Shown in pieces: positions 9,188 through 17,832 of a stretch of 64,000 bases of DNA. The DNA comes from Sphingomonas sp. LT1P40 (GTDB lineage: Bacteria > Pseudomonadota > Alphaproteobacteria > Sphingomonadales > Sphingomonadaceae): contig NZ_JAXOJT010000001.1 in assembly GCF_036663835.1 (NCBI RefSeq), positions 992,001 through 1,056,000 on the forward strand. Direction: 5' to 3'. Position 1 is the first letter of the stretch. Every line of letters starts with the position of its first letter. The notes beneath the pieces are model-generated. The model did no database searches. It was given only the letters and a program-made list of their open reading frames with translations, and was not told the origin of the DNA. A program made the position numbers and the translations under genes.

Positions 9188-9208
9188 CCCTCTCCCGGCG
9201 GGAGAGGG
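9188..9208 (+). terminator. Hairpin after tig, part of a REP-like element
   Basis: A 10-bp perfect stem CCCTCTCCCG/CGGGAGAGGG with a one-base centre follows the tig stop by 4 bp. There is no T-run, so termination is uncertain. It is the first part of a REP-like repeat whose relatives occur at 42571-42706 and, more loosely, 50254-50314. Confidence 0.5.
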
Positions 9209-9240
9209 AGGGAGCCGCGAAGCGGCGGAAGGGTGAGGGC
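9188..9240. repeat. REP-like palindromic repeat
   Basis: A CCCTCTCCCG-type hairpin is followed by GGGAGCCGCGAAGCGGCGGAAGGGTGAGGGC-like sequence. The same hairpin-plus-GGAAGGGTGAGGGC order occurs at 42575-42629. This is the usual form of small dispersed intergenic palindromes in GC-rich proteobacteria. A further hairpin at 9309-9329 lies just before the next gene. Confidence 0.6.
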
Positions 9241-9341
9241 AGGCGGGTTGCGAAACCTCAAGCCCTCATCCAAGCTACGCTAAGCGCCACAGGCGCTAAG
9301 CTTTGCTTCCTTTTCCCACCGGGAGAAGGTCTGGGGGATGA

Positions 9342-10274
9342 ATGGCAACGCAAGCGGCTCGCATCGCAGTCATCCTGCCCTGCTATAACGAGGAAGCTGC
9401 GATCGCGCAGACGGTCGCTGCCTTCCGCGCCGCGCTGCCGACGGCAGAAATCTACGTCTACGACAACAACAGCAGCGACCGCACGTTGGCGGTAGCAAAA
9501 GCCGCTGGCGCGACCGTCCGCACAGAACGCATGCAGGGCAAGGGCAACGTGGTCCGCCGCATGTTCGCCGATGTCGATGCCGACCTCTATGTCATGGCCG
9601 ATGGCGACGCGACCTATGACGCGACCGCGGCGCCCGCGATGATCGACAAGATGCTGGACGAGGGCCTCGACATGGTCGTGGGCACGCGCATTCATGAGGC
9701 AGCAGACGCCTATCGCCGTGGCCACGTCCTTGGCAACCGCGCGATGACCAGCCTGCTCGCACGCCTGTTCGGGCGCAGTTTCACCGACATCTTTTCGGGC
9801 TACCGCGTCTTTTCACGCCGCTTCGTGAAGAGCTTTCCGGTGCTGTCTTCGGGGTTCGAGATCGAGACCGAGATCAGCGTCCACGCGCTGGAACTGAAGA
9901 TGCCGGTGGGGGAAATCGAAACCCGCTATCTCGCTCGGCCCGAGGGGTCGGCGTCGAAACTGTCGACCTATCGTGACGGCTTCCGAATCGCGCGCACGAT
10001 CGTGACGCTCTATCGCATCGAAAAGCCGATGCTGTTCTTCGGCTGGCTGGCGGCGTTGCTGGCGGCGGTCGCCGTGATCCTCGCGGTGCCGCTGGTGCTG
10101 ACCTATCTCGACACCAGCCGCGTGCCGCGCTTCCCGACCGCGATCCTCTCGACCGGCTTGGTGATCCTGTCGGCGCTCAGCCTGTTCGCGGGCCTGATCC
10201 TCGACACCGTCGTGCGCGGTCGTCGTGAAATGCGCCGCCTCGCCTATCTCGCCCAGCCGGGACCACTTCGTTAG
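9342..10274 (+). CDS. Family 2 glycosyltransferase, polyprenol-phosphate type
   Basis: This 310-residue protein has a GT-A fold: the opening VILPCYNEEAAIAQTV, the nucleotide-sugar region YDNNSSDRT and the metal-binding aspartates in MADGDATYD (near residue 85). Two C-terminal hydrophobic segments (about 230-255 and 265-290) anchor it in the inner membrane. It resembles dolichol/undecaprenol-phosphate sugar transferases, so it probably makes a lipid-linked sugar for surface polysaccharide or protein glycosylation. The substrate cannot be told. A hairpin at 9309-9329 lies in its leader and GGGGG precedes the ATG. It stands alone, with no polysaccharide cluster near. Confidence 0.88.
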   Translation: MATQAARIAVILPCYNEEAAIAQTVAAFRAALPTAEIYVYDNNSSDRTLAVAKAAGATVRTERMQGKGNVVRRMFADVDADLYVMADGDATYDATAAPAMIDKMLDEGLDMVVGTRIHEAADAYRRGHVLGNRAMTSLLARLFGRSFTDIFSGYRVFSRRFVKSFPVLSSGFEIETEISVHALELKMPVGEIETRYLARPEGSASKLSTYRDGFRIARTIVTLYRIEKPMLFFGWLAALLAAVAVILAVPLVLTYLDTSRVPRFPTAILSTGLVILSALSLFAGLILDTVVRGRREMRRLAYLAQPGPLR

Positions 10275-10372
10275 CCTCTTCTTGCGACCGATTTCGTCAG
10301 TTTTCACGTCTGACCCGTTTGGTTAGCGTTCCTGTGCGGGCGAATAACGCCGACATCACAGGAGGACACGCA

Positions 10373-10789
10373 ATGCCGCTTCCACTCATTCCGTTCGCTA
10401 TCAAGGGTGCGTTCGTCCTGGGCAAGTACATGATGGCGAAGGGGGCAGCCGCAAAGGTTGCAGCCGCCACCGTCCAAACCGTCAAAGCCGTCGGCGTGGC
10501 GAATACACTGGCTGGTGCCGCAACCGCGCTGGTCGTGGTGGGTGGCGTCAAATGGACGGCGGAGAATTTCGACCGGGCCACGCGCGCCTATCGCGCCGCG
10601 AACAATGGCGATCTCGCCGGAGCGGCTCGCGCATTGATCGGTATTGCATCGAGCGTTCATGGCACCGCGTCGAACACGCTGGGCGGCGATCTGTCGGATT
10701 GGGCACAAGACGGGTATCCCGTCGATGGCCGTATTATCGGACTGGCGCGCGACGCCTATGATACGGCGATGGACGCAAAGCCGGATTAG
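10373..10789 (+). CDS. Hypothetical protein (138 aa) with apolar N-terminal half
   Basis: ATG 10373 follows a strong AGGAGG; an upstream GTG at 10319 has no such site. Residues 1-65 are rich in Ala, Val and Gly and could form one or two membrane or amphipathic helices. The rest is soluble and Ala/Asp-rich (RAANNGDLAGAARALIGIAS). No family is recognised. It ends with a 4-bp convergent overlap with the next gene on the minus strand. Confidence 0.65.
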   Translation: MPLPLIPFAIKGAFVLGKYMMAKGAAAKVAAATVQTVKAVGVANTLAGAATALVVVGGVKWTAENFDRATRAYRAANNGDLAGAARALIGIASSVHGTASNTLGGDLSDWAQDGYPVDGRIIGLARDAYDTAMDAKPD

Positions 10790-11322
10790 GCGGCCAGATC
10801 TTCCAGCCTGATCCCCAGTTCGTCGATCAGGAACTCCTCGATCGCGGCGCGGATCATCGCACGGGTGTCCGCATCCGCGGCCTCGACCCAGCCCGCGATG
10901 CGCAATACACCCGCGACCGGCCATACCTGCCAGCGGACGTCGCCGTCCTGCACCGTGATCTCGCCGTCATAATCGTGCGCCATGCCCAGTGCGGTCAGCC
11001 GCGCCGACAGCCGCGTCACCGCCTGCGCCGAATCGATCCCGTTCCACGCGGCAAAGGCGAACTCGAACCGCTCGCGGTTGGGCGACACCTGCGGTTCGCT
11101 CTTCGCCGCGGCGGGGCGCGAGCGACGGACGCGCAATTTCAGTTGCAGGATCATGTTGAGGATGATCGCCGTGATCGGGATCAGCGCGATGCCGGTCACC
11201 ATCGCGATGCCAAAGGTTCGGTCGCTCAGGCCACCAGTGGCGAAGAGCGGCCCCAGGCACAGCGCAGCCACCACTGCATAGAGTGCGGCAAAGCCGACAA
11301 TGATCCCCGTTCTCCGGCGCAT
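10786..11322 (-). CDS. Small two-TM membrane protein with soluble C-terminal domain
   Basis: ATG 11322 is chosen because AGGGGG lies 6 bases upstream; an ATG at 11343 would add 7 residues. The 178-residue protein has two membrane helices (about 6-25 and 33-55), then a basic RVRRSRP stop-transfer region. A cytoplasmic domain with alternating beta and helix (GEITVQDGDVRWQVWPVAG) follows. No named family is recognised. It is divergent from clpP, across 183 bp. Confidence 0.7.
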   Translation of the reverse strand: MRRRTGIIVGFAALYAVVAALCLGPLFATGGLSDRTFGIAMVTGIALIPITAIILNMILQLKLRVRRSRPAAAKSEPQVSPNRERFEFAFAAWNGIDSAQAVTRLSARLTALGMAHDYDGEITVQDGDVRWQVWPVAGVLRIAGWVEAADADTRAMIRAAIEEFLIDELGIRLEDLAA

Positions 11323-11437
11323 CGGCGCCCCCTGTCGTTTCATTCCACGACGCTTTTATAACGCAACCGTTCAGATTTGGTTGTCAACCATGACGTTCCG
11401 CCACGCCCGTCAAGCATGTCCGTTCACCGCCTTCCCC

Positions 11438-11469
11438 CCTTGCGCCCGGGCTGGCGAGCGCCGATGTAG
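11438..11469 (+). promoter_or_regulatory. Possible heat-shock-type promoter for clpP
   Basis: CCTTGCG at 11438-11444 and CGATGTAG at 11462-11469 are separated by 17 bp and lie 36 bp before the clpP ATG. They match an RpoH promoter only loosely. Regulation of clpP by heat shock is general knowledge for this gene; the site is a guess. Confidence 0.25.
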
Positions 11470-11505
11470 CATCCGGGCAAAAACAGATAGACGAGATTCC
11501 GCTAC

Positions 11506-12177
11506 ATGCACCCCCTTTCCGGTCATATGACCCCAGACGGCTTTACGCGCGACCCCGTCACCGGCGGGCTGGTTCCCATCGTGATCGAACAGTCCAGCCG
11601 CGGTGAGCGCAGCTTTGACATCTATTCGCGCTTGCTGCGCGAACGCATCATCTTCGTGACCGGCGGAGTCGAGGACCACATGGCCTCGGTCATCACGGCG
11701 CAGCTGCTGTTCCTTGAATCGGAGAACCCGAAAAAGGACATCTGGATGTACATCAACTCGCCGGGTGGCGTGGTGACCGCCGGCATGGCGATCCACGACA
11801 CCATGCAGTATATCCGCCCGCGCGTCGGCACCGTCTGCATCGGTCAGGCCGCGTCGATGGGCAGCTTCCTGCTCGCCGCCGGTGAGCCGGGCCTGCGGGT
11901 TGCGCTGACCAATGCGCGCATCATGATCCACCAGCCCTCGGGCGGGGCACAGGGCATGGCGTCGGACATCCAGATCCAGGCCAAGGAAATTCAGCGGATC
12001 AAGGACCGCATGAACGCGCTGTACGTGAAGTACACCGGTCAGCCGCTGGAGCGGATCGAAGCCGCGATGGACCGCGACACCTTTCTCGAAGCGGACGAAG
12101 CCAAGAATTTCGGCCTGATCGACGAAGTGTATGAAAAGCGCCCGCAGCCCACCGAAGGCGACGCCGCACCCGTTTGA
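11506..12177 (+). CDS. clpP: ATP-dependent Clp protease proteolytic subunit
   Basis: This 223-residue serine peptidase forms the double-heptamer chamber that works with ClpX. The catalytic Ser is in GQAASMGS (near residue 121), the His in MIHQPSGG (near 146) and the Asp in AMDRDTF (near 195). An in-frame ATG at 11527 could be the true start, since the first seven residues are not conserved in the family and no clear Shine-Dalgarno favours either. clpX follows after 123 bp in the normal clpP-clpX order. Confidence 0.97.
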   Translation: MHPLSGHMTPDGFTRDPVTGGLVPIVIEQSSRGERSFDIYSRLLRERIIFVTGGVEDHMASVITAQLLFLESENPKKDIWMYINSPGGVVTAGMAIHDTMQYIRPRVGTVCIGQAASMGSFLLAAGEPGLRVALTNARIMIHQPSGGAQGMASDIQIQAKEIQRIKDRMNALYVKYTGQPLERIEAAMDRDTFLEADEAKNFGLIDEVYEKRPQPTEGDAAPV

Positions 12178-12300
12178 GATCATGGCGCTTAAGGTGGCGT
12201 CAAGCTTGGCCTGATAATAGGCGTTTTTGGATTGCCGGGGCGTATCCCGGGTGTAGGATGCCGGGCTGCGTAACCAGCCTGGCACGCAAAGGATGACTGA

Positions 12301-13566
12301 ATGACGAAGCTTAGCGGCGGCGATTCGAAGAGCACGCTATACTGTTCGTTCTGCGGCAAATCGCAGCACGAAGTGCGCAAGCTGATCGCCGGACCGACCG
12401 TGTTCATCTGCGATGAGTGCGTCGAACTGTGCAACGACATCATTCGGGAGGAGACCAAATCGGCGCTCGTCTCGAAGAAGGATGGCGGCGTGCCCACGCC
12501 ACAGGAAATCTGTGACGTTCTCGACGATTATGTCATCGGTCAGTATCGCGCGAAGCGGGTTCTGTCGGTCGCGGTCCACAACCATTACAAGCGGCTGAAT
12601 CACGGGGCCAAGGGCGCCGATGTCGAACTGTCCAAGTCGAACATCCTGCTCGTCGGCCCAACCGGCTGCGGCAAGACGTTGCTCGCCCAGACGCTCGCCC
12701 GCATCCTCGACGTGCCGTTCACCATGGCCGACGCGACCACGCTGACCGAGGCCGGTTACGTTGGCGAAGACGTCGAGAACATCATCCTGAAGCTGCTCCA
12801 GGCGTCCGACTATAATGTCGAGCGCGCCCAGCGCGGCATCGTCTACATCGACGAAATCGACAAGATCAGCCGCAAGGCCGAAAACCCCTCGATCACGCGC
12901 GACGTGTCGGGTGAGGGCGTTCAGCAGGCGTTGCTCAAGCTGATGGAAGGCACCACCGCATCGGTGCCCCCACAGGGCGGCCGCAAGCATCCGCAGCAGG
13001 AATTCCTGCAGGTCGACACGACCAACATCCTGTTCATCTGCGGTGGCGCGTTCTCGGGTCTCGAAAAGATCATCGGCGATCGTTTGCAGGGCAAGTCGAT
13101 CGGCTTCGGTGCCTATGTCGCTTCGCCGGAGGAACGCCGCACCGGTGAGACGCTGCGGCAGACCGAACCCGAGGATCTGCTCAAATTCGGCCTGATCCCC
13201 GAATTCGTCGGTCGTCTGCCCGTGGTCGCCACGCTGGAAGACCTCGACGTCGAAGCGCTCATCAAGATCCTGACCCAGCCCAAGAACGCGCTGGTGAAAC
13301 AGTATCAAAAGCTGTTCGAAATGGAGAGCGTGAAGCTCAGCTTCACCGACGACGCGCTGGTGTCGGTCTCCAAAAAGGCGATCGAACGCAAGACCGGCGC
13401 GCGCGGCCTCCGCTCGATCCTCGAAGGCATCTTGCTCGACACGATGTTCGACTTGCCCGGTATGGACGGCGTGGACGAAGTGATGATCGACAAGGACGTG
13501 GTGCTCGGGTCGAAGGAACCGATCCGCGTCTATGCCGAAAAGAAGAAGACCGGCGACGCGGCCTGA
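12301..13566 (+). CDS. clpX: ATP-dependent Clp protease ATP-binding subunit ClpX
   Basis: This 421-residue AAA+ unfoldase feeds substrates to ClpP. The N-terminal zinc-binding domain has [10 protein letters not shown] and CDECVELC (residues 15-42). Walker A is GPTGCGKT (near 120) and Walker B is VYIDEIDKI (near 180). The arginine-finger and sensor-2 regions appear intact, and the length is normal. A 123-bp gap from clpP leaves room for its own promoter. A strong hairpin at 13592-13617 follows the stop. Confidence 0.98.
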   Translation: MTKLSGGDSKSTLYCSFCGKSQHEVRKLIAGPTVFICDECVELCNDIIREETKSALVSKKDGGVPTPQEICDVLDDYVIGQYRAKRVLSVAVHNHYKRLNHGAKGADVELSKSNILLVGPTGCGKTLLAQTLARILDVPFTMADATTLTEAGYVGEDVENIILKLLQASDYNVERAQRGIVYIDEIDKISRKAENPSITRDVSGEGVQQALLKLMEGTTASVPPQGGRKHPQQEFLQVDTTNILFICGGAFSGLEKIIGDRLQGKSIGFGAYVASPEERRTGETLRQTEPEDLLKFGLIPEFVGRLPVVATLEDLDVEALIKILTQPKNALVKQYQKLFEMESVKLSFTDDALVSVSKKAIERKTGARGLRSILEGILLDTMFDLPGMDGVDEVMIDKDVVLGSKEPIRVYAEKKKTGDAA

Positions 13567-13591
13567 CGGCCGCCGTGGGATGAGATGATGG

Positions 13592-13621
13592 ACGGGCGTC
13601 GGGCAACCGGCGCCCGTTTCC
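13592..13621 (+). terminator. Rho-independent terminator after clpX
   Basis: An 11-bp stem (13592-13602 with 13607-13617, one G-T pair) closed by a GCAA tetraloop is followed by TTTC. It lies 25 bp after the clpX stop. The T-run is short but the stem is very stable. Confidence 0.7.
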
Positions 13622-13637
13622 CTGTAAAGGAACCGAG

Positions 13638-14561
13638 ATGCCCTCTGGCCTTGCCGCGCTGCTCGACGATGTCGCCGCGATCACCAAACTTGCAGCCGCC
13701 TCGCTCGACGATGTCGGCGCGGCCGCAGGTAAGGCGGGCAGCAAGGCGATGGGCGTCGTCGTCGACGATGCCGCCGTCACCCCACGCTATGTCACCGGCC
13801 TCTCGCCGCAGCGCGAACTCCCGATCATCTGGAAGATCGCCAAGGGATCGCTCAAGAACAAGCTGCTCATCCTGCTGCCCGCCGCGCTGCTGCTCAGCTG
13901 GCTCGCACCCTGGGCGATCACGCCGATCCTGATGGTCGGCGGCGCCTATCTGTGTTTCGAGGGCGCGGAAAAGGCGATCGAGGCATTTGGGGGCGGCGCG
14001 CATGATGCGGTCGAGGAAGTCATCGCCGACCCTGCGCATCTGGAGGCAAGCAAGGTCGCCGGCGCAATCCGCACCGACCTGATCCTTTCCGCCGAAATCA
14101 TGGCGATCGCGCTCGCCGATGTCGCGGCCAAGCCGTTGTGGGAACGCGGAATCGTCCTGGCGGTCGTCGGCATCGGCATCACCATCCTCGTCTATGGCGT
14201 CGTCGGCTTTATCGTGAAGATGGACGATATCGGCCTGCATCTGGCCCAGCGCGCGTCGAAACTGGCGCAAGCTATCGGGCGCGGGCTGGTCAAGGGCATG
14301 CCGGTGGTGATGCAGGCGCTGTCGGTGATCGGCACGGCGGCGATGATCTGGGTCGGCGGCGGCATCCTCGTCCACGGCGCGGCGCAGCTTGGCTGGCACT
14401 GGCCGGAAGAAGTGATCCACCACGCCGCCGAGGCTGTCGGGAGCGGGATCGTCGGCTGGTTCGTGACCGCGCTGGCATCCGGCGTGATCGGCTTCGCGCT
14501 GGGCGGCCTGATTGCCCTCGTCGTCGGCAAGTTCCTGCACGGCAAGAGCGATGCCCACTGA
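13638..14561 (+). CDS. DUF808 family inner-membrane protein
   Basis: This 307-residue protein has the family opening MPSGLAALLDDVAAI, then DDAAVTPRYVTGL near residue 45. Several hydrophobic helices follow from residue 75 to the end (for example LLILLPAALLLSWLAPWAI). The family is conserved (YedI-like) but its function is unknown. Length is normal. The final 11 bp overlap the next gene, suggesting co-transcription. Confidence 0.9.
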   Translation: MPSGLAALLDDVAAITKLAAASLDDVGAAAGKAGSKAMGVVVDDAAVTPRYVTGLSPQRELPIIWKIAKGSLKNKLLILLPAALLLSWLAPWAITPILMVGGAYLCFEGAEKAIEAFGGGAHDAVEEVIADPAHLEASKVAGAIRTDLILSAEIMAIALADVAAKPLWERGIVLAVVGIGITILVYGVVGFIVKMDDIGLHLAQRASKLAQAIGRGLVKGMPVVMQALSVIGTAAMIWVGGGILVHGAAQLGWHWPEEVIHHAAEAVGSGIVGWFVTALASGVIGFALGGLIALVVGKFLHGKSDAH

Positions 14562-15126
14562 GGTCCGCGACGCCGTTGATGGCGATCGCGCCGCCATCGC
14601 CGCAATGCTCACGCGTGCGTTCGACTACGATCCGGTCTTCGCCTGGATGATCCCGGATCCCGCCGTCCGCGCGCGCCGACTGCCCGCGCTTTTCGACATC
14701 TTCTTCACTGGCGATGGCCCGCCCGGCATGCGCCTGACCACAGTCGGCTGCCAAGCCGCGACCTTGTGGCGCGCCCCCGGCGCTGCGGCGGGCGACAATC
14801 TCGGCCTGTGGCACGCGTGGCGGCTGCTCGGGACGGGGCTGCTGCGCGGCAAGCGCGTGGGCGAGGCGATCGAGGCGCATTTCCCGCGTGAGCCGTTCTG
14901 GTATCTCCACATCGCCGGGTGCGATCCGGCGGCGCAGGGCAGGGGCCTCGGCCGCGCCGTGGTTCAGGCCGGACTCGATCGCACCGGCGGTCTGCCGGTC
15001 TATCTGGAGACCGCCAAGGAGCGAAACCTCCCATTCTATCTCGGCCTAGGTTTTCGCGTCACCGACGAATGGAGCGTTCCGGGCGGCGGGCCGCGCTTCT
15101 GGTCGATGATTCGTCCACAGCATTAA
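14551..15126 (+). CDS. GNAT-family N-acetyltransferase
   Basis: ATG 14551, overlapping the DUF808 gene, gives the usual GNAT opening PTEVRDAVDGDRAAIAAML. The acetyl-CoA binding motif A is seen as AAQGRGLGRAVV (near residue 130). A conserved block YLETAKERNLPFYLGLGF marks the C-terminal half. The length of 191 residues is right for one domain. The substrate is unknown. Confidence 0.85.
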   Translation: MPTEVRDAVDGDRAAIAAMLTRAFDYDPVFAWMIPDPAVRARRLPALFDIFFTGDGPPGMRLTTVGCQAATLWRAPGAAAGDNLGLWHAWRLLGTGLLRGKRVGEAIEAHFPREPFWYLHIAGCDPAAQGRGLGRAVVQAGLDRTGGLPVYLETAKERNLPFYLGLGFRVTDEWSVPGGGPRFWSMIRPQH

Positions 15127-15204
15127 CCATGCCGGTTTTCCTCCGCTTTACCTGACTGCGCCACTTCAAATCGGCCGAAGCGGGTCGGCGGGGTGGAGGT
15201 TTTC

Positions 15205-16056
15205 TTGCGATTCTACCGGGCGACGACGTTCCTGTTTCCGAACAGTTTGCGGATGCGCATGTTCACTGTCTGCTTCATCGGCACGCATTTGCCGCTGCTG
15301 ACCTTTGCCGCGTGGCAATTCACGACGGGCGCGATCGACTGGCCGGGGCTGGCCGTGCTGCTCGGCGCGACGCTGGTCGGAACAGTCTTTACCCTGCTGG
15401 CGATCGACGGTCTGCTCGCCCCTGTCCGCGCGGCAACAGCCGCAGTGGCAACGCTGGAACGCGATCAGATGGCGGCGCTGAAGGCCGTGCAGAGCGGCGA
15501 TATGCTCGGCGCACTGATCGCGGGCGTCGATCGCGCAGCGGAGGCAACGCGCGCCCGTGTCGCCACGCTCGACAGCGTGGCGCACCGCGATCCGCTGACC
15601 GATCTGTGGAATCGCCGCGGTTTCCTGACCCAGACCAGCGCGGTCGGCGGCGGTGCGCTCGCAATACTCGATCTCGACCGCTTCAAGCAGATCAATGACC
15701 TGCACGGTCATGCTGCGGGCGACGAGGTGCTGCGCGATTTCGCCACCTTCCTGCGCCGCTGCGTGCGCCGCGATGACATTGTCGGGCGCTGGGGCGGGGA
15801 GGAGTTTGCCGTGCTGTTCCCGGGTGCTGGCGAGCATGAGGCCGCCACGATCCTCCACCGCATGTCCCGCCGCCTCGCCGCCGGCGCGGTCGAGGGGCCG
15901 GACGAGACGCCGGTGTCCTTCTCCGGCGGCGTGGTCGATCTCGTCGACGACAGCGTCGAGCAAGCCATGACCCGCGCCGACGCCGCTCTATACGCCGCCA
16001 AACGCGGCGGCCGCGACCAGGTCCGCGTCGGCGCCGCGCATGAGCGGGTGGGGTAA
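15205..16056 (+). CDS. Diguanylate cyclase (GGDEF domain) with membrane anchor
   Basis: A TTG at 15205 with GGAGG 5 bases upstream is the likeliest start; an in-frame GTG at 15193 is the alternative. Two hydrophobic segments (about residues 15-40 and 45-65) anchor the protein. A short helix (TLERDQMAALKAVQSGD) leads to the GGDEF domain. Substrate residues DLDRFKQINDLHGHAAGDE and the active-site motif RWGGEEF are intact, and RRDD five residues before GGEEF is a good inhibitory I-site. It should make cyclic di-GMP under product inhibition. It may sense a membrane signal, but no sensor domain is seen. Confidence 0.92.
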   Translation: MRFYRATTFLFPNSLRMRMFTVCFIGTHLPLLTFAAWQFTTGAIDWPGLAVLLGATLVGTVFTLLAIDGLLAPVRAATAAVATLERDQMAALKAVQSGDMLGALIAGVDRAAEATRARVATLDSVAHRDPLTDLWNRRGFLTQTSAVGGGALAILDLDRFKQINDLHGHAAGDEVLRDFATFLRRCVRRDDIVGRWGGEEFAVLFPGAGEHEAATILHRMSRRLAAGAVEGPDETPVSFSGGVVDLVDDSVEQAMTRADAALYAAKRGGRDQVRVGAAHERVG

Positions 16057-16058
16057 GT

Positions 16059-16088
16059 AAAATCCCTGTCCCAAGGGGAGAGGGATTT
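16059..16088. terminator. Bidirectional hairpin between converging genes
   Basis: AAATCCCT (16060-16067) pairs with AGGGATTT (16081-16088), with a further CCC/GGG pairing inside. The A and T tracts make it a plausible two-way terminator between the diguanylate cyclase and the M1 peptidase. Confidence 0.6.
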
Positions 16089-17783
16089 CTACCGCCCCTG
16101 CATCGCCTCGATCGCCACGCTCCGCCGCAGCACCCGTGCCATTGGGTCCACCACGACATGCCCGCCCTCGGCCACGTCGATCGTCGCGCTCCCGCCGGCC
16201 ATCGCCAGTTTCTGCACGACGCCACCCACTGCAATCTCGACCGGCAGCGGAAATGCCGCCTTGCGTGCAGTCTTCCACGTCAGCGTGAGTTTCCCACCCG
16301 TCCGTGTCTCAATCAGCTCGGGCAAGGCCGCGTCGCGCAGATACACGTCGAAGAACCACGACAGATCACGCCCCGCCGCCGCGTTCATCAGCGTCTCGAA
16401 CTCCGCGGTTGAGGTAAAACGCGTGCTGAAACTGCCCGGCTCGGGATCGGGCCGCCCATAAACCAGCCGCCGCGTCGCATCGAAGAACGCCGCGTCCCCG
16501 ATCAGATAGCGCAGCGTGTGCAGCACCCACGCGCCCTTGAAATAGATGTCCTGCCCCGGCCCGCCCAGTTGCTCCTGATAGACCTCGTCGGAGGTGCGGA
16601 CCTTGCCCGATACCAGCGGCTGGCGGTTGAACACGCGCTGCCGCTGCACCGACATCATCGCGGCATAGCGCGCCTCGCCCTCGCGCCACTGGCCATATAG
16701 CGGCTGCATATATTGGCCATAGCCCTCGTGGAGCCAGAAATCGTCCCAGTTCGCTGCCGTCATCTGGTTGCCGAACCATTCATGCGCGAGTTCGTGATGG
16801 AACAGCCAGTCGAACCCGGTGTCGTCCTTGCGATAATTATTGCCATACGCATTCACCGTCTGGTGCTCCATGCCCATGTGCGGCGTCTCGACCACCCCCA
16901 GTTTCTCGTCGGCAAAGGGGTAGGGGCCGATCACGCGCTCGTAGAAATCGAGCGTCGGCGCGAATTCGGCGAACAGCCCGGCGGCCTGCTTGTCCTTGCC
17001 GGTCAAATGCCACAGGTGCAGCGGAAACTTGTTCCCGAATTTACTGATATAGCTTCCGCTGATCTCACGATATGGCCCGATGTTGATGGCGACGAGGTAC
17101 GGGTTGATGTTCTTCGCCACCCAGTTCCAGCGCGTGCCGCCGCCAGCCAGCCGCTCGGTCGATTGCAGCGTGCCGTTGGAGATGGCCTGGACGCCATCGG
17201 GTGCGACGATCCCGATCCGGATCGAGGGAATCTCCCCTGCCGGAAAGTCCAGACATGGCCAGAATAGATCGCACCCATAGCCCTGCGCCGTCGTCGCTGC
17301 CCATGGCTTGCCGTCATGGTTCGACCAGACGAAGCCATCGTCCCATGGCGCGTTCACTGCCTCGTGCGGCCGCCCGGCATAGGCGATCTTCGCGGTCACC
17401 CGCCCGCCCGCCGCAACCGGTTTGGGTAAATCGATCGTCAGCCGCCCCTCGGGATTGCGCCACGCGCCCGCCGCCAGCTTTGTCCCGTCGATCTCGATCG
17501 CGCTGACGGTGAAATTCTTGTCGAGGTCGATCAGCAACCGTGTCTGACGCGCGCTTGTAATCAGCCGCAACGTCGCTTCGCCGGAAAGGAATCTGGTTTC
17601 GGGCGAAATCCGGAGGTCGAGCTCGACATGTTCCAGTCGCAACGCCGCCCGCTCCGGCTCGATCTCCCCCCCCGAACGCATCGTCAGCGCCGTGATCGGC
17701 GGCTCACCCTTCTGCGCAAGCGCTGGAAAACAAAGCAAAAATGCGGCGGTAATCGCAACCCGATTGATGCGACGCCCCCACAC
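16089..17783 (-). CDS. M1 family metallopeptidase, exported
   Basis: The zinc site HELAHEWFGN with the distal Glu in WLHEGYGQY, exactly 18 residues later, marks the M1 (gluzincin) family. The exopeptidase motif appears as GMEHQ rather than the common GAMEN. A signal peptide (RRINRVAITAAFLLCFPALAQ region) follows a GTG at 17783. The longer frame from 17843 would run across the lon start and is less likely. At 564 residues it lacks the long C-terminal helical domain of classical PepN. The start lies inside the proposed lon promoter. It probably trims peptides in the periplasm. Confidence 0.88.
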   Translation of the reverse strand: MWGRRINRVAITAAFLLCFPALAQKGEPPITALTMRSGGEIEPERAALRLEHVELDLRISPETRFLSGEATLRLITSARQTRLLIDLDKNFTVSAIEIDGTKLAAGAWRNPEGRLTIDLPKPVAAGGRVTAKIAYAGRPHEAVNAPWDDGFVWSNHDGKPWAATTAQGYGCDLFWPCLDFPAGEIPSIRIGIVAPDGVQAISNGTLQSTERLAGGGTRWNWVAKNINPYLVAINIGPYREISGSYISKFGNKFPLHLWHLTGKDKQAAGLFAEFAPTLDFYERVIGPYPFADEKLGVVETPHMGMEHQTVNAYGNNYRKDDTGFDWLFHHELAHEWFGNQMTAANWDDFWLHEGYGQYMQPLYGQWREGEARYAAMMSVQRQRVFNRQPLVSGKVRTSDEVYQEQLGGPGQDIYFKGAWVLHTLRYLIGDAAFFDATRRLVYGRPDPEPGSFSTRFTSTAEFETLMNAAAGRDLSWFFDVYLRDAALPELIETRTGGKLTLTWKTARKAAFPLPVEIAVGGVVQKLAMAGGSATIDVAEGGHVVVDPMARVLRRSVAIEAMQGR

Positions 17784-17790
17784 CCCATAT
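17764..17790 (+). promoter_or_regulatory. Candidate RpoH heat-shock promoter of lon
   Basis: TTGATG (17764-17769) and CCCCATAT (17783-17790) are separated by 13 bp, close to the known sigma-32 pattern CTTGAA / CCCCAT. They stand 42 bp before the lon ATG. Heat induction of lon is known in many proteobacteria. The box overlaps the first codons of the divergent M1 peptidase. Confidence 0.6.
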
Positions 17791-17832
17791 AACAGTCCGA
17801 ATCCGTCCCCTGCGGGCGGCACTGGAGTATCC

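Noticed and set aside
7396..9273. 625-residue open frame on the minus strand across tig
   Set aside because: It is a shadow of the trigger factor gene caused by codon bias and the Lys/Ala repeat tail; its protein is low-complexity Leu/Gly/Arg sequence and it also runs over tRNA-Leu.
9188..9329. CRISPR-like repeats
   Set aside because: The palindromes are few and not regularly spaced, with no cas genes in the window; they fit REP-like elements.
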